Source of the DNA: DATARN01 sp963851105
GTDB lineage: Bacteria; Actinomycetota; Acidimicrobiia; Acidimicrobiales; Palsa-688
DNA: 64,000 nucleotides
Reading direction: 5' to 3'
Assembly (NCBI GenBank): GCA_963851105.1
Contig: CAWKNP010000002.1
Location: 1-64,000, forward strand
Shown: one piece after another, positions 51,992-62,287 of the stretch
How positions within the stretch are numbered: position 1 is the stretch's first letter
Layout of the letters: each line of letters starts with the position of its first letter
Program-made: the position numbers and the translations under genes
The notes under the pieces: model-generated
Told to the model about the DNA's origin: nothing
Databases searched by the model: none
What the model saw: the letters and a program-made list of their open reading frames with translations, nothing else

Positions 51992-52611
51992 ACCCGAAAC
52001 TGCGCGCCGACATCGACGGCTGCCGCCTCGCCCATCTCCGGCTGGGGGCGACGCTGGAACTGGTGACCGACGATGTGGCCCGCCGCCCGTCGCAGCTTCC
52101 CGGCTGGACCGTCGGCCACGTCCTAGCCCATCTGGCCCGCAACGCCGACAGCCACCTGCGCCGCATCGCGGGTGCCGCCCGCGGCGAGGTCGTGGATCAG
52201 TACCCCGGGGGTCCCGACGGGCGGGCCGTGGAGATCGAAGCCGGCGCCGGCCGGCCGGCGGCCGAGCTGGTGGCGGACGTGCTCGCCACCAACGCCGCGC
52301 TGGAGGCGGCCTGGGAGGCACTTCCTGAGGACGCCTGGGGTCGACACACCCGATCGGTGTCGGGTGCTCTGTTGGCCGCCGATGCCTTGCCGTTCAGCCG
52401 CTGGCGCGAGGTCGAGGTCCATCACGCCGACATCGGCCTCGACTTTGGGTATCAGGAATGGTCCGATGGATTCGTGGCCGAGGAGCTTCCCCAGGCCCTG
52501 GCGACGGTGCCGGGGCGGCTGGTCGACCCTGCGTCGCGCCGCCAACTGTGCGCGTGGTTGCTGGACCGGGCGGCCGCGCCGGGTTCACTTTCGTTGGAGC
52601 CGTGGGGGTGA
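51988..52611 (+). CDS. Mycothiol-type maleylpyruvate isomerase N-terminal (MDMPI/DinB) protein
   Basis: 207 residues. RLAHLRLGATLELVTDDVAR, LPGWTVGHVLAHLARNADSH and WREVEVHHADIGLDFGYQEW give the three metal-binding His of the MDMPI/DinB fold, used by mycothiol-dependent enzymes. GTG start overlaps the cobN stop, with GGGAGG seven bases upstream, and its stop overlaps the chlID start as GTGA. It therefore lies inside the cobaltochelatase operon, where a role in thiol chemistry or metal handling is possible. Function unknown. Confidence 0.8.
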   Translation: MNPKLRADIDGCRLAHLRLGATLELVTDDVARRPSQLPGWTVGHVLAHLARNADSHLRRIAGAARGEVVDQYPGGPDGRAVEIEAGAGRPAAELVADVLATNAALEAAWEALPEDAWGRHTRSVSGALLAADALPFSRWREVEVHHADIGLDFGYQEWSDGFVAEELPQALATVPGRLVDPASRRQLCAWLLDRAAAPGSLSLEPWG

Positions 52612-54518
52612 CCGAGGCGACGACCGCCGGGCCTCAGTTCCCGTTCTCGGCCGTCGTCGGCCAAGATGACGTCAAGCTGGCGCTGCTGCTGGCGGCGGTT
52701 GATCCGACCATCGCCGGGGTGCTGTTGCGCGGGGAAAAGGGGAGCGCCAAGACGACACTGGCCCGGGGCTTGGCCGCGCTGCTGCCCGGGGCGGCACCCT
52801 TCGTGGAGCTTCCTGTGGGCGCCACCGAGGACCGTCTGATCGGCACCCTCGACCTGGCGGCCGCGCTCACCGGCGGTGAGCGGCGTTTCCAGCCTGGCCT
52901 GTTGGCCGCCGCTCACGGCGGCGTGCTCTACGTCGACGAGGTGAACCTGCTGCCCGACCATCTGGTCGACGTCCTGCTCGACGTGGCCGCCAGCGGGGTC
53001 AACCGGGTCGAGCGCGAAGGCGTCTCGCATCGCCACGCGAGCCGCTTCATCCTCATCGGCTCCATGAATCCCGAGGAGGGAGACCTGCGGCCCCAGCTGC
53101 TCGACCGTTTCGGCCTGGCGGTCGACGTCCGGGCGCCGGGTGAGCCTCCAGTGCGGGCCGAGGCGGTCCGCCGCCGGCTGGCGTTCGACGCCGATGCCGC
53201 CGCGGTCGTCTCGGAGTGGGCGGCGGCCGAGGCCCAGCTGGCGGGGCGGCTGGCGGCGGCGTTGCCGGCCGCGGTACCCGACGCTTTGATGGAGGAGGTC
53301 AGCCGGCTGTGCGCCTCCGTCGGGGCCCAGGGCCTGCGCGCCGATCTGACCATCTGCCGCGCCGCCGCCGCCCTGGCCGGCCTCGACCGCCGCCCAACCG
53401 CCACCCGCGACGATGTGCGGCGCGTCGCCCCGCTGGCGCTGGGCCATCGCCGCCGCCAGAACCCGTTCGACTCGCCGGGGATCGACGCCGACGAGCTGGA
53501 CCGTGCGCTGGACGAGGCGATGGACGAGGCGACCGACCCGGCGACGGACGAGGCGACTGACGAGGCGACGGACCAGGCGACTGACCAGGCGACTGACCAG
53601 GCGACGGACCAGGCGACGGACCAGGCGACGGACGACGCAGGGAGGGGCCCGTCCTCGGGGGCTGCCGGTGGTGAGAGCGTCGTGGGGCCGGACACGCCCA
53701 CCGCGGTCATGCGCCTGGTGACCGGCGCCGCCACCGCCAGGCAGACCGTGGTCCCTGGGCGGCGGACGACCGTCGAGGGTTCCCGGGGCCGGCTGGTCGC
53801 CGATCGGGTCCCCGACGGCCCGATCAAGTCGTTGGCCGTCGGGGCCACGGTGCGGGCGGTCGCTGCCCGCCGAGGCGGCAACGGCGTGACACCCGAGGCG
53901 GCGCCTGCGGTGCTCGCCGCCGACCTGCGCGAAGCGGTACGCCAGCAGCGGGTCGGCAACCTGATCGTGCTGGCCGTCGACGCGTCCGGGTCGATGGGCG
54001 TCGACCGGCGCATGGAGGCGGCCAAAGGCGCCGTGCTCGCCCTGTTGGTCGACGCCTACCAGCGGCGCGACAAGGTGGCCATGGTCACGTTCCGGGGCGA
54101 CGATGCCGAAGTGGCGCTCAAGGCGACGAGCAGCGTCGAGGTCGCACGCGCCCGTCTGGCGGAATTGCCCACCGGAGGGCGCACGCCTCTGGCGGCGGGC
54201 ATTCTCACCGCCCTCGACGTCGCCACGGCACCGGGGTCGTCGGCATCACACACCCCGTTACTGGTGCTCATCACCGACGGTCGGGCCACCGCCGCCTCAT
54301 CGGGGGAGGACCCGCTGGTTGTCGCCCTTGAGGCGGCGACGGCGGTGCGCCGCCGGCATGTCGATGCGGTCGTCATCGACGCCGAGGACGGAGCGATCCG
54401 CCTCGGCCTGGCCCGCCGGTTGGCCGAGGCCATGGGAGCGCGTTACGTGACGCTGCCAGAGTTGTCGTCGGCCGCGCTGACCGCCGCCGTCCGCACCGAG
54501 TGGCGCGCCCGCGGCTAA
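52608..54518 (+). CDS. ChlI-ChlD fusion, AAA ATPase/VWA subunit of the cobaltochelatase
   Basis: 636 residues. The N-terminal 290 are a magnesium-chelatase ChlI-like AAA domain: FSAVVGQDDVKLALLLAAVD, Walker A RGEKGSAKTTLARG, GVLYVDEVNLLPDHLVDVLL, GSMNPEEGDLRPQLLDRFGL. An acidic linker with a four-residue DxAT repeat (about 302-345) follows, then Gly/Ala/Arg-rich sequence and a C-terminal VWA domain with the MIDAS motif VDASGSMG and TDGRAT. With CobN it should form the ATP-dependent cobaltochelatase in place of CobS/CobT. GTG start at 52608; the gene ends before a bidirectional hairpin. Confidence 0.9.
   Translation: MTEATTAGPQFPFSAVVGQDDVKLALLLAAVDPTIAGVLLRGEKGSAKTTLARGLAALLPGAAPFVELPVGATEDRLIGTLDLAAALTGGERRFQPGLLAAAHGGVLYVDEVNLLPDHLVDVLLDVAASGVNRVEREGVSHRHASRFILIGSMNPEEGDLRPQLLDRFGLAVDVRAPGEPPVRAEAVRRRLAFDADAAAVVSEWAAAEAQLAGRLAAALPAAVPDALMEEVSRLCASVGAQGLRADLTICRAAAALAGLDRRPTATRDDVRRVAPLALGHRRRQNPFDSPGIDADELDRALDEAMDEATDPATDEATDEATDQATDQATDQATDQATDQATDDAGRGPSSGAAGGESVVGPDTPTAVMRLVTGAATARQTVVPGRRTTVEGSRGRLVADRVPDGPIKSLAVGATVRAVAARRGGNGVTPEAAPAVLAADLREAVRQQRVGNLIVLAVDASGSMGVDRRMEAAKGAVLALLVDAYQRRDKVAMVTFRGDDAEVALKATSSVEVARARLAELPTGGRTPLAAGILTALDVATAPGSSASHTPLLVLITDGRATAASSGEDPLVVALEAATAVRRRHVDAVVIDAEDGAIRLGLARRLAEAMGARYVTLPELSSAALTAAVRTEWRARG
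53511..53630 (+). repeat. In-frame 12-bp tandem repeat in the ChlID linker
   Basis: Ten near-perfect copies of a 12-base unit of the form GACSAGGCGACK, coding for DEAT or DQAT tetrapeptides between the AAA and VWA domains. As the unit is a multiple of three, copy changes keep the frame and only alter linker length. This explains the many overlapping false frames here. Confidence 0.9.
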
Positions 54519-54542
54519 GCCAACGGGCCAAGGCGGAGCGCG

Positions 54543-54570
54543 ATCTTTGGGGGCGGACACCCCCAAAGAT
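54543..54570. terminator. Hairpin between convergent chlID and DEAD-box helicase genes
   Basis: ATCTTTGGGGG, loop CGGACA, then CCCCCAAAGAT: an 11-bp perfect stem 24 bases after the chlID stop and 23 bases from the helicase stop. There is no long T run, but the position between two converging genes fits a bidirectional terminator. Confidence 0.7.
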
Positions 54571-54593
54571 GGCGCCACCCCGACACCGCAGGG

Positions 54594-55964
54594 TTAGCTC
54601 GCTCTTCGCGGCTGGCGGGGCGACGAAGGGCGCCCGCCCGAGGAGCGCTGGCCCGCGGCCACCGTGGTGCCCCAGCGGGGACTGGCGCCACGCGATCGGC
54701 CAGAAGTGTCGCGGTCGCGCGACGGGCGCACCGGCGGGCGGCTCGATGGGTACGACGCCGCTTTGGTGCTGCGAGCGGCGGTGCTGCGAGCCGCGGTCGT
54801 GGCCGCGGCCAGTCGGGCCCTGACCACGTCGGCGGCCCCAACGTCACCGATGGAGGCCATCTCGGGGCGGTCGATGGAGCGGGGGAGGCGCAGCTTGGCC
54901 TGCAGCTTCTTTGTGTCGGAAGCCTGCGAGGAGCTGATCAGGGAGACAACGAGGCCCGACGCCCCGGCCCGGCCGGTGCGGCCGGAACGGTGGACGTAGG
55001 CCTTCTCGTCTTCGGGTGGGTCGAAGTTGACGACGCAGGCGACGTCGTCGACGTGGATGCCCCGGGCCGCGATGTCGGTGGCCACGAGGGCCTGCACCCG
55101 CCCCGAGATGAAGGCTGCGAGGGCCCGCTCGCGCTGGGCCTGGCTGCGGTCGCCGTGCATGGCGGCGGCCTCGACACCGCCGAGCTGGAGCTTCTGGGCC
55201 AGACGGTCGGCACCGCGCTTGGTGCGGCAGAAGACGATGGCGGGCCAGTGGGCCTTGACGACCTCGGTGGTGAGGTTGGTGCGCTCGGAGCCGTCGGCCC
55301 ACCAGAAGATGTGGCGGTTCTCCGGCGCCTCGGCGATCGGTTCGGCCTCGACTCGGACGGCGTCGTTCTGATACCGGCGGGTGAGCTCGGCGGCGTCGCC
55401 GTCGAGGGTGGCGGAGAACAACATGGTCTGGCGCTTGGGGCCAACCTGGTCGAGCAGGCGCTTGACCTGGGGCATGAAGCCCATGTCGGCCATGCGGTCG
55501 GCTTCGTCGACGACCACGATCTCCACGTCGGCCAGGTTGACCTCACCCCTGTCGGCGAGGTCGGTCAGGCGGCCCGGGCAGGCGACGATGATGTCGACAC
55601 CGCGGCGCAGGGCGCCGATCTGTGGGCCGTAGCCGACACCGCCGTAGAAGGTGGCGACCGAGGGCCCCTTGGGGCCGGCCAGCTGGATCAGTTCGCCTGC
55701 GACCTGCGACGCCAGCTCCCGGGTGGGGACGAGGACGAGGCCGCGGGGGCGCCGGGGGCGACCCCGTCCGACCCGGGCGACCAGCGGGATACCGAAGGCA
55801 ATGGTCTTGCCGGAGCCCGTCGGGGCCCGCCCGCACACGTCGCGGCCCGCGAGGGCGATGGGAAGTGCGGCTACTTGGATGGGGAAGGGTTCGGTGATGC
55901 CTCGGGCAGTCAGACTGTCCGCGAGGCCGCGTGACACTCCGAGTTCGAGGAACGATGTTGACAT
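54594..55964 (-). CDS. DEAD-box ATP-dependent RNA helicase
   Basis: 456 residues. Q motif GITEPFPIQ, motif I APTGSGKT, Ia PTRELA, Ib TPGR-like CPGRL, motif II VVDEADRMADMG, motif III FSAT, and C-terminal HGDRSQAQRERAL, VATDIAARGIHVDDV and YVHRSGRTGRAG. The tail of about 90 residues is Arg/Ser-rich and probably binds RNA. This is the RhlE/CsdA general type, acting in ribosome assembly or mRNA decay. ATG 55964 begins STSFLELGVS; the frame upstream to 56849 is antisense to the P-type ATPase gene and not coding. Confidence 0.93.
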   Translation of the reverse strand: MSTSFLELGVSRGLADSLTARGITEPFPIQVAALPIALAGRDVCGRAPTGSGKTIAFGIPLVARVGRGRPRRPRGLVLVPTRELASQVAGELIQLAGPKGPSVATFYGGVGYGPQIGALRRGVDIIVACPGRLTDLADRGEVNLADVEIVVVDEADRMADMGFMPQVKRLLDQVGPKRQTMLFSATLDGDAAELTRRYQNDAVRVEAEPIAEAPENRHIFWWADGSERTNLTTEVVKAHWPAIVFCRTKRGADRLAQKLQLGGVEAAAMHGDRSQAQRERALAAFISGRVQALVATDIAARGIHVDDVACVVNFDPPEDEKAYVHRSGRTGRAGASGLVVSLISSSQASDTKKLQAKLRLPRSIDRPEMASIGDVGAADVVRARLAAATTAARSTAARSTKAASYPSSRPPVRPSRDRDTSGRSRGASPRWGTTVAAGQRSSGGRPSSPRQPRRAS

Positions 55965-56232
55965 GAAAGTGTGACTCCAGACGGCGGATGCCGCTATGGG
56001 GCGCGACGAGCCCGATTGGCTCCCCTGTACGGTCGTACCGTCGCAGGTCGCATCGCGGGCGACCGGGAAGTTCGGTCGGGAATCGGGACAACTCCCGGAC
56101 ACGACCAGCCGGCGCCACCCGGCGACCTCGGCAAGAACACCGAGTAAGCGACAGTCATGATACCCGCTGTCGGCGGGGCAGCGGCGACAGCTGCACCGGC
56201 GCGATCGCGGGCAACGACTACCGTCGAGCGCT

Positions 56233-58680
<2,448 letters not shown>

Positions 58681-58690
58681 GGTCGCCGCC

Positions 58691-59398
58691 ATGGTGCGGC
58701 TGATCTTGTGGGATGTCGACGGAACCCTGATCCATACCCAGGGGATCGGCTCGGAGGTGTTCGACCGGGCTTTCGAGCAGGTCCTCGGCTTGGCGCCAAG
58801 CGCCCGGATCAGCGAGCGCGTCCGTCTGAGCGGCAAGACCGACCCCCAGATCGCGCGGGAGTACCTCGAGTTGATGGGGATTACCGATGCCGACGCGCAC
58901 CTGCCGCTGGTGCTCAAGATCCTGGAAGCGGAGTTGGCGACTGCAGCCGCGACGTTGGCCGCCAACGGGGGCGCATTCGGTGGTGTGGCGGAGATCCTGG
59001 CCCGGCTGGCCGGCACCGACGGCGCGTACCAGACACTGCTCACCGGCAACCTGGCCGCCAACGCCCTCGTCAAGGTGGCCGCCTTCGGCCTCGACCAGTG
59101 GCTCGACCTCGAGATCGGCGCATACGGGAGCGATCACGCCGATCGGTGCGCGCTGGTCCCGATCGCACGGGAGCGGGCGCGCCGCCTCCGGGGCGTCGAC
59201 GCGGCACCCGAGGACACCTGGGTGGTCGGCGACACCGAGCGCGACCTCGCGTGCGCCCGGGCCGGGGGTGCTCGCTGCCTGCTGGTGGCCACCGGGAGCA
59301 CGCCGTTGGCGGAGCTGGCGGCCCTCGGGCCGGACGCGGTCATGGCCGACCTGACCGATGTCGATGCGGTGTTCGACCTGTTGACGGCGGAGGGGTAG
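58691..59398 (+). CDS. HAD-family hydrolase (phosphoglycolate phosphatase-like)
   Basis: 235 residues. LILWDVDGTLIHT holds the nucleophile and acid Asp, LLTGN the conserved Thr/Ser region, and VVGDTERDLACARAGGARCL the C-terminal Mg-binding Asp pair. The helical cap of about 100 residues is of class C1. It probably removes phosphate from a small metabolite; substrate unknown. It begins 10 bases after the P-type ATPase and is likely in the same transcript. Confidence 0.9.
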   Translation: MVRLILWDVDGTLIHTQGIGSEVFDRAFEQVLGLAPSARISERVRLSGKTDPQIAREYLELMGITDADAHLPLVLKILEAELATAAATLAANGGAFGGVAEILARLAGTDGAYQTLLTGNLAANALVKVAAFGLDQWLDLEIGAYGSDHADRCALVPIARERARRLRGVDAAPEDTWVVGDTERDLACARAGGARCLLVATGSTPLAELAALGPDAVMADLTDVDAVFDLLTAEG

Positions 59399-59407
59399 TG
59401 CGCCACC

Positions 59408-60523
59408 CTACGAAGGGCCCGGGGCGAGGCGGTAGCCCCGCCCGGGCAGGGCTTGGAGGGCGCCGCCGGCGGGGCCCAAGCGGCGCCGCAGGCGGCCGAC
59501 GGCGACCTCGAGGAGGTGGGGATCGGTCGCGGGCGAACCCCAGACACCGGTGAGGAAGGCGTCGCGGCCCACCACCGCGCCCGGTTTTCGGGCGAGGAGC
59601 TCGAAGATGGCCCGCTCCTGAGGGGCGAGCTGGTCGACGGCGCCGTCAAGTTCGATGGCCCCGCCCTGGAGGACGAGCTGGTGTCCGTCGAGCGAGAAGT
59701 GGCGCCGACGCTGGCTGAGGTGGTCGCCGAGGGCCCGCACGAGCAGCCCCAGGCGCCCGACGTCGGGCGCCAGCGGATGGACGACTCCCTCCTCGACTGC
59801 CCCTGCGGCGCACACCGGCCCGACGCATGCCGCAGTGACGGGGCCGTTCAGAGCGGCCCGGAGCCTGTCGGCCTCCTCCGGGCTTTCGGTGAGGGCGAAC
59901 AGGTTGTGCACCGCGGGCGCGCTGGTGAAGGTGATGGCGTCAACCTGGTCCTGGCACGCGGCCTGGACCAGGCGGCGGGCTGCGGAAGGGTCGTCGGGTA
60001 CCTGCCACCGGTACACCGGCACCGAGACCACGGTGGCACCGGCGGCCGCCAGCGCGTCGGTCACCTCAGGGCTCTTCATGCCGTACTCCTGAAGCGCGAC
60101 CCGCTTGCCGGCGAGGGGCTCGGCGGTGAGCAGTTCGACTAGGGCGCCCATACGCTCGGTCGGCGAACGCTGCCAGACCTCCAGACCCCCGATCTGCACC
60201 GCGGCCGATGCCTTGGGGCCCCGGGCGACGATCCTGGCTCCCTGGAGGGCGGCGAGCAACTCGTCGCCGATGCCCCATGTCGAGGCGGTGTCGAGCCAGG
60301 CCCGCATGCCGATGCCCGTCGTGGCTACCAGGTAGTCGGGCGGCTCGGCGATGAGGGCGACCGTGGCCTGGCGCAGGGTCTCATCCGACGCCAGATACAG
60401 CGTTGTGATCGTGGGACCGTGCATCACCGACGCGCCGCGGCGCGCCAGGAGCTCGGCTTGTTCCTCCCAGCGCCGATCGGCGGTCACACCGACGACGAAG
60501 CCTTCCAGCGGTCGCAGTGTCAT
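59408..60523 (-). CDS. nnaR: HemD-like domain fused to winged-helix DNA-binding domain, NnaR-type nitrogen regulator
   Basis: 371 residues. Residues about 1-255 are a uroporphyrinogen-III synthase fold (FVVGVTADRRWEEQAELLAR, LQEYGMKSPEVTDALAAAGA, DAITFTSAPAVHNLFAL). The C-terminal 100 are an OmpR-like winged helix (LAPQERAIFELLARKPGAVV to LPGRGYRLAPG). In mycobacteria and Streptomyces this fusion next to narK/nirB is NnaR, which co-activates nitrate and nitrite assimilation with GlnR; whether the HemD part is enzymatic is doubtful. ATG 60523 is preferred; ATG 60580 would add 19 residues. It diverges from narK. Confidence 0.82.
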   Translation of the reverse strand: MTLRPLEGFVVGVTADRRWEEQAELLARRGASVMHGPTITTLYLASDETLRQATVALIAEPPDYLVATTGIGMRAWLDTASTWGIGDELLAALQGARIVARGPKASAAVQIGGLEVWQRSPTERMGALVELLTAEPLAGKRVALQEYGMKSPEVTDALAAAGATVVSVPVYRWQVPDDPSAARRLVQAACQDQVDAITFTSAPAVHNLFALTESPEEADRLRAALNGPVTAACVGPVCAAGAVEEGVVHPLAPDVGRLGLLVRALGDHLSQRRRHFSLDGHQLVLQGGAIELDGAVDQLAPQERAIFELLARKPGAVVGRDAFLTGVWGSPATDPHLLEVAVGRLRRRLGPAGGALQALPGRGYRLAPGPS

Positions 60524-60730
60524 TGGTTTATCCGATACTGGGCCGCATTGGTTAACGCCATATTCGTGATTCGTGTCCATTGCGAGAACGGACTCTGACG
60601 CCCGACTGATCCCTTCACCTTCGATACAGATACCTCACATCGGCCCTGTGGCGGGGTGTGTGGGATTCGACCACGACGGTTCACGAGCCTGCAACGGTGC
60701 CCACACAGGGCCGCGATTGGATCGGGGGCC
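60524..60730. promoter_or_regulatory. Divergent control region nnaR-like / narK
   Basis: 207 bases, locally richer in A and T than the flanks (for example TTGGTTAACGCCATATTCGT), holding the promoters of both the regulator and the narK-nirB operon. In relatives GlnR and NnaR bind here. No site could be assigned with confidence by eye. Confidence 0.5.
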
Positions 60731-62287
60731 ATGAGCACCGTCATCGACCGGCCCGCCGTATCCACATTTCGGGATGTCCCCGCGACAGCGGCGGCGTCAC
60801 GGCACGGGCGGTGGATCGACCGCTGGGACCCCGACGACGAGCAGTTCTGGGAGACGACCGGGCGCAAGATCGCCAAGCGGAACCTTGTGTTGTCAATCTT
60901 CGCCGAGCACATCGGCTTCAGCATCTGGGTCATCTGGACCATTGTCGTCATCAACCTGGCCAACATCGGGATCACGATGTCGCTGTCGGAGCAGTTCCTG
61001 CTCACCCTGGTCCCCAACCTCATCGGGTCGATCCTGCGGGTCCCCTACACCTTCGCGGTGCCTCGTTTCGGCGGCCGGGCCTGGACGACCGTCAGTGCCA
61101 GCCTTCTCTTCATCCCCGCACTGTTGCTGGCGTTCGTGGTGCCCGGCGGCTGGCTGGCCCATCAGGCCCACACCGCCCAGTTCTGGGTCCTGTTCTGCTG
61201 CGCCGCCTCGGCCGGGGTCGGCGGCGGCAACTTCTCCTCGTCGATGGCCAACATCTCGTTCTTCTATCCCGAGCGCAAGAAGGGATTCGCCCTCGGCCTC
61301 AACGCCGCCGGTGGCAATATGGGCGTCGCGGTCGCGCAGCTCCTCGTGCCGCTGGTGATCATCATCGGTGTCGCCGCCAAGGCGGTCAAACTGCCGAAGC
61401 ACCACGTGCACATGGCCTACGCCGGGCTCATGTGGCTCCCCCTCATCGCGATCGCCGCCGCAGGCGCCTGGTTGTTCATGGACAGTCTCACCGAGGCCCG
61501 GGCGGACAAGAAGTCCTACACCGCCTCGCTGCGCAACGGCCAGACCTGGATCATGTCCCTGCTCTACATCGGGACGTTCGGGTCGTTCATCGGGTTCTCC
61601 TTCGCCCTACCCCTGGTGATCAAGAACACCTTCCCGGAGTTCCTCGCCGGCCACCCCTTCATCGCGACCTACCTGGCGGGCCTCGGCTTCGTCGGCGCCC
61701 TCATCGGGTCGCTCTCGCGGCCCGTCGGTGGCTGGCTGGCGGACATCGTCGGCGGCGCCAAGGTGACGCTGGTGGTCTTCGGGGGCATGGCGGTCTTCAC
61801 CGCCGGGGCCATTGCCGGTGTCCAGCGGCGCAGCTTCGCAATCTTCTTCGCTTCGTTCATGGCGATCTTTCTTTTGAGCGGGCTCGGCAACGGCTCGACC
61901 TACAAGATGATCCCGTCGATCTTCGCGACCCTCGGCCGCCGTCACGCGGCTGAATCCGGCGGGGACCCGAAGGAAGCAGCCGTCGAGTTCAAGCGGCGGG
62001 CGGCGGCGGTCATCGGCATCGCCGGAGCCATCGGCGCCTTCGGCGGCGTCCTCATCCAGGTGGTCCTGCGCCAATCCAGCCTGCATGTCTCCGCCTTGGT
62101 CAAGGCGGCCAAGACCCCCGCCGCCAAGGTGGCGGTGGCGGCCGCCCACTCCGACTGGTCGGTTCCCGCCCTGTGGGTCTTTCTCGCCTCCTACCTGGTG
62201 TTCGCCGCCGTCACCTGGGCTGTCTACCTGAATGCCAACACAAGCCTCGGCGGTCGCCGGGCGGCCGCCACCGCGGTGCCGGTGTGA
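60731..62287 (+). CDS. narK: Nitrate/nitrite transporter NarK
   Basis: 518 residues, a 12-segment major facilitator protein. The nitrate signature AGVGGGNFSSSMANISFFYP and then GLNAAGGNMGVAVAQ are both present. An N-terminal region (WIDRWDPDDEQFWETTGRKI) is typical of the actinobacterial NarK3/NarK2 type. It imports nitrate or exports nitrite. ATG 60731 is used; the longer frame from 60656 overlaps the control region. The stop overlaps the nirB GTG as GTGA, so import and reduction are coupled. Confidence 0.94.
   Translation: MSTVIDRPAVSTFRDVPATAAASRHGRWIDRWDPDDEQFWETTGRKIAKRNLVLSIFAEHIGFSIWVIWTIVVINLANIGITMSLSEQFLLTLVPNLIGSILRVPYTFAVPRFGGRAWTTVSASLLFIPALLLAFVVPGGWLAHQAHTAQFWVLFCCAASAGVGGGNFSSSMANISFFYPERKKGFALGLNAAGGNMGVAVAQLLVPLVIIIGVAAKAVKLPKHHVHMAYAGLMWLPLIAIAAAGAWLFMDSLTEARADKKSYTASLRNGQTWIMSLLYIGTFGSFIGFSFALPLVIKNTFPEFLAGHPFIATYLAGLGFVGALIGSLSRPVGGWLADIVGGAKVTLVVFGGMAVFTAGAIAGVQRRSFAIFFASFMAIFLLSGLGNGSTYKMIPSIFATLGRRHAAESGGDPKEAAVEFKRRAAAVIGIAGAIGAFGGVLIQVVLRQSSLHVSALVKAAKTPAAKVAVAAAHSDWSVPALWVFLASYLVFAAVTWAVYLNANTSLGGRRAAATAVPV

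Noticed and set aside
53511..53630. Possible CRISPR-like repeat array
   Set aside because: The repeats are contiguous 12-bp units in a coding frame with no spacers.
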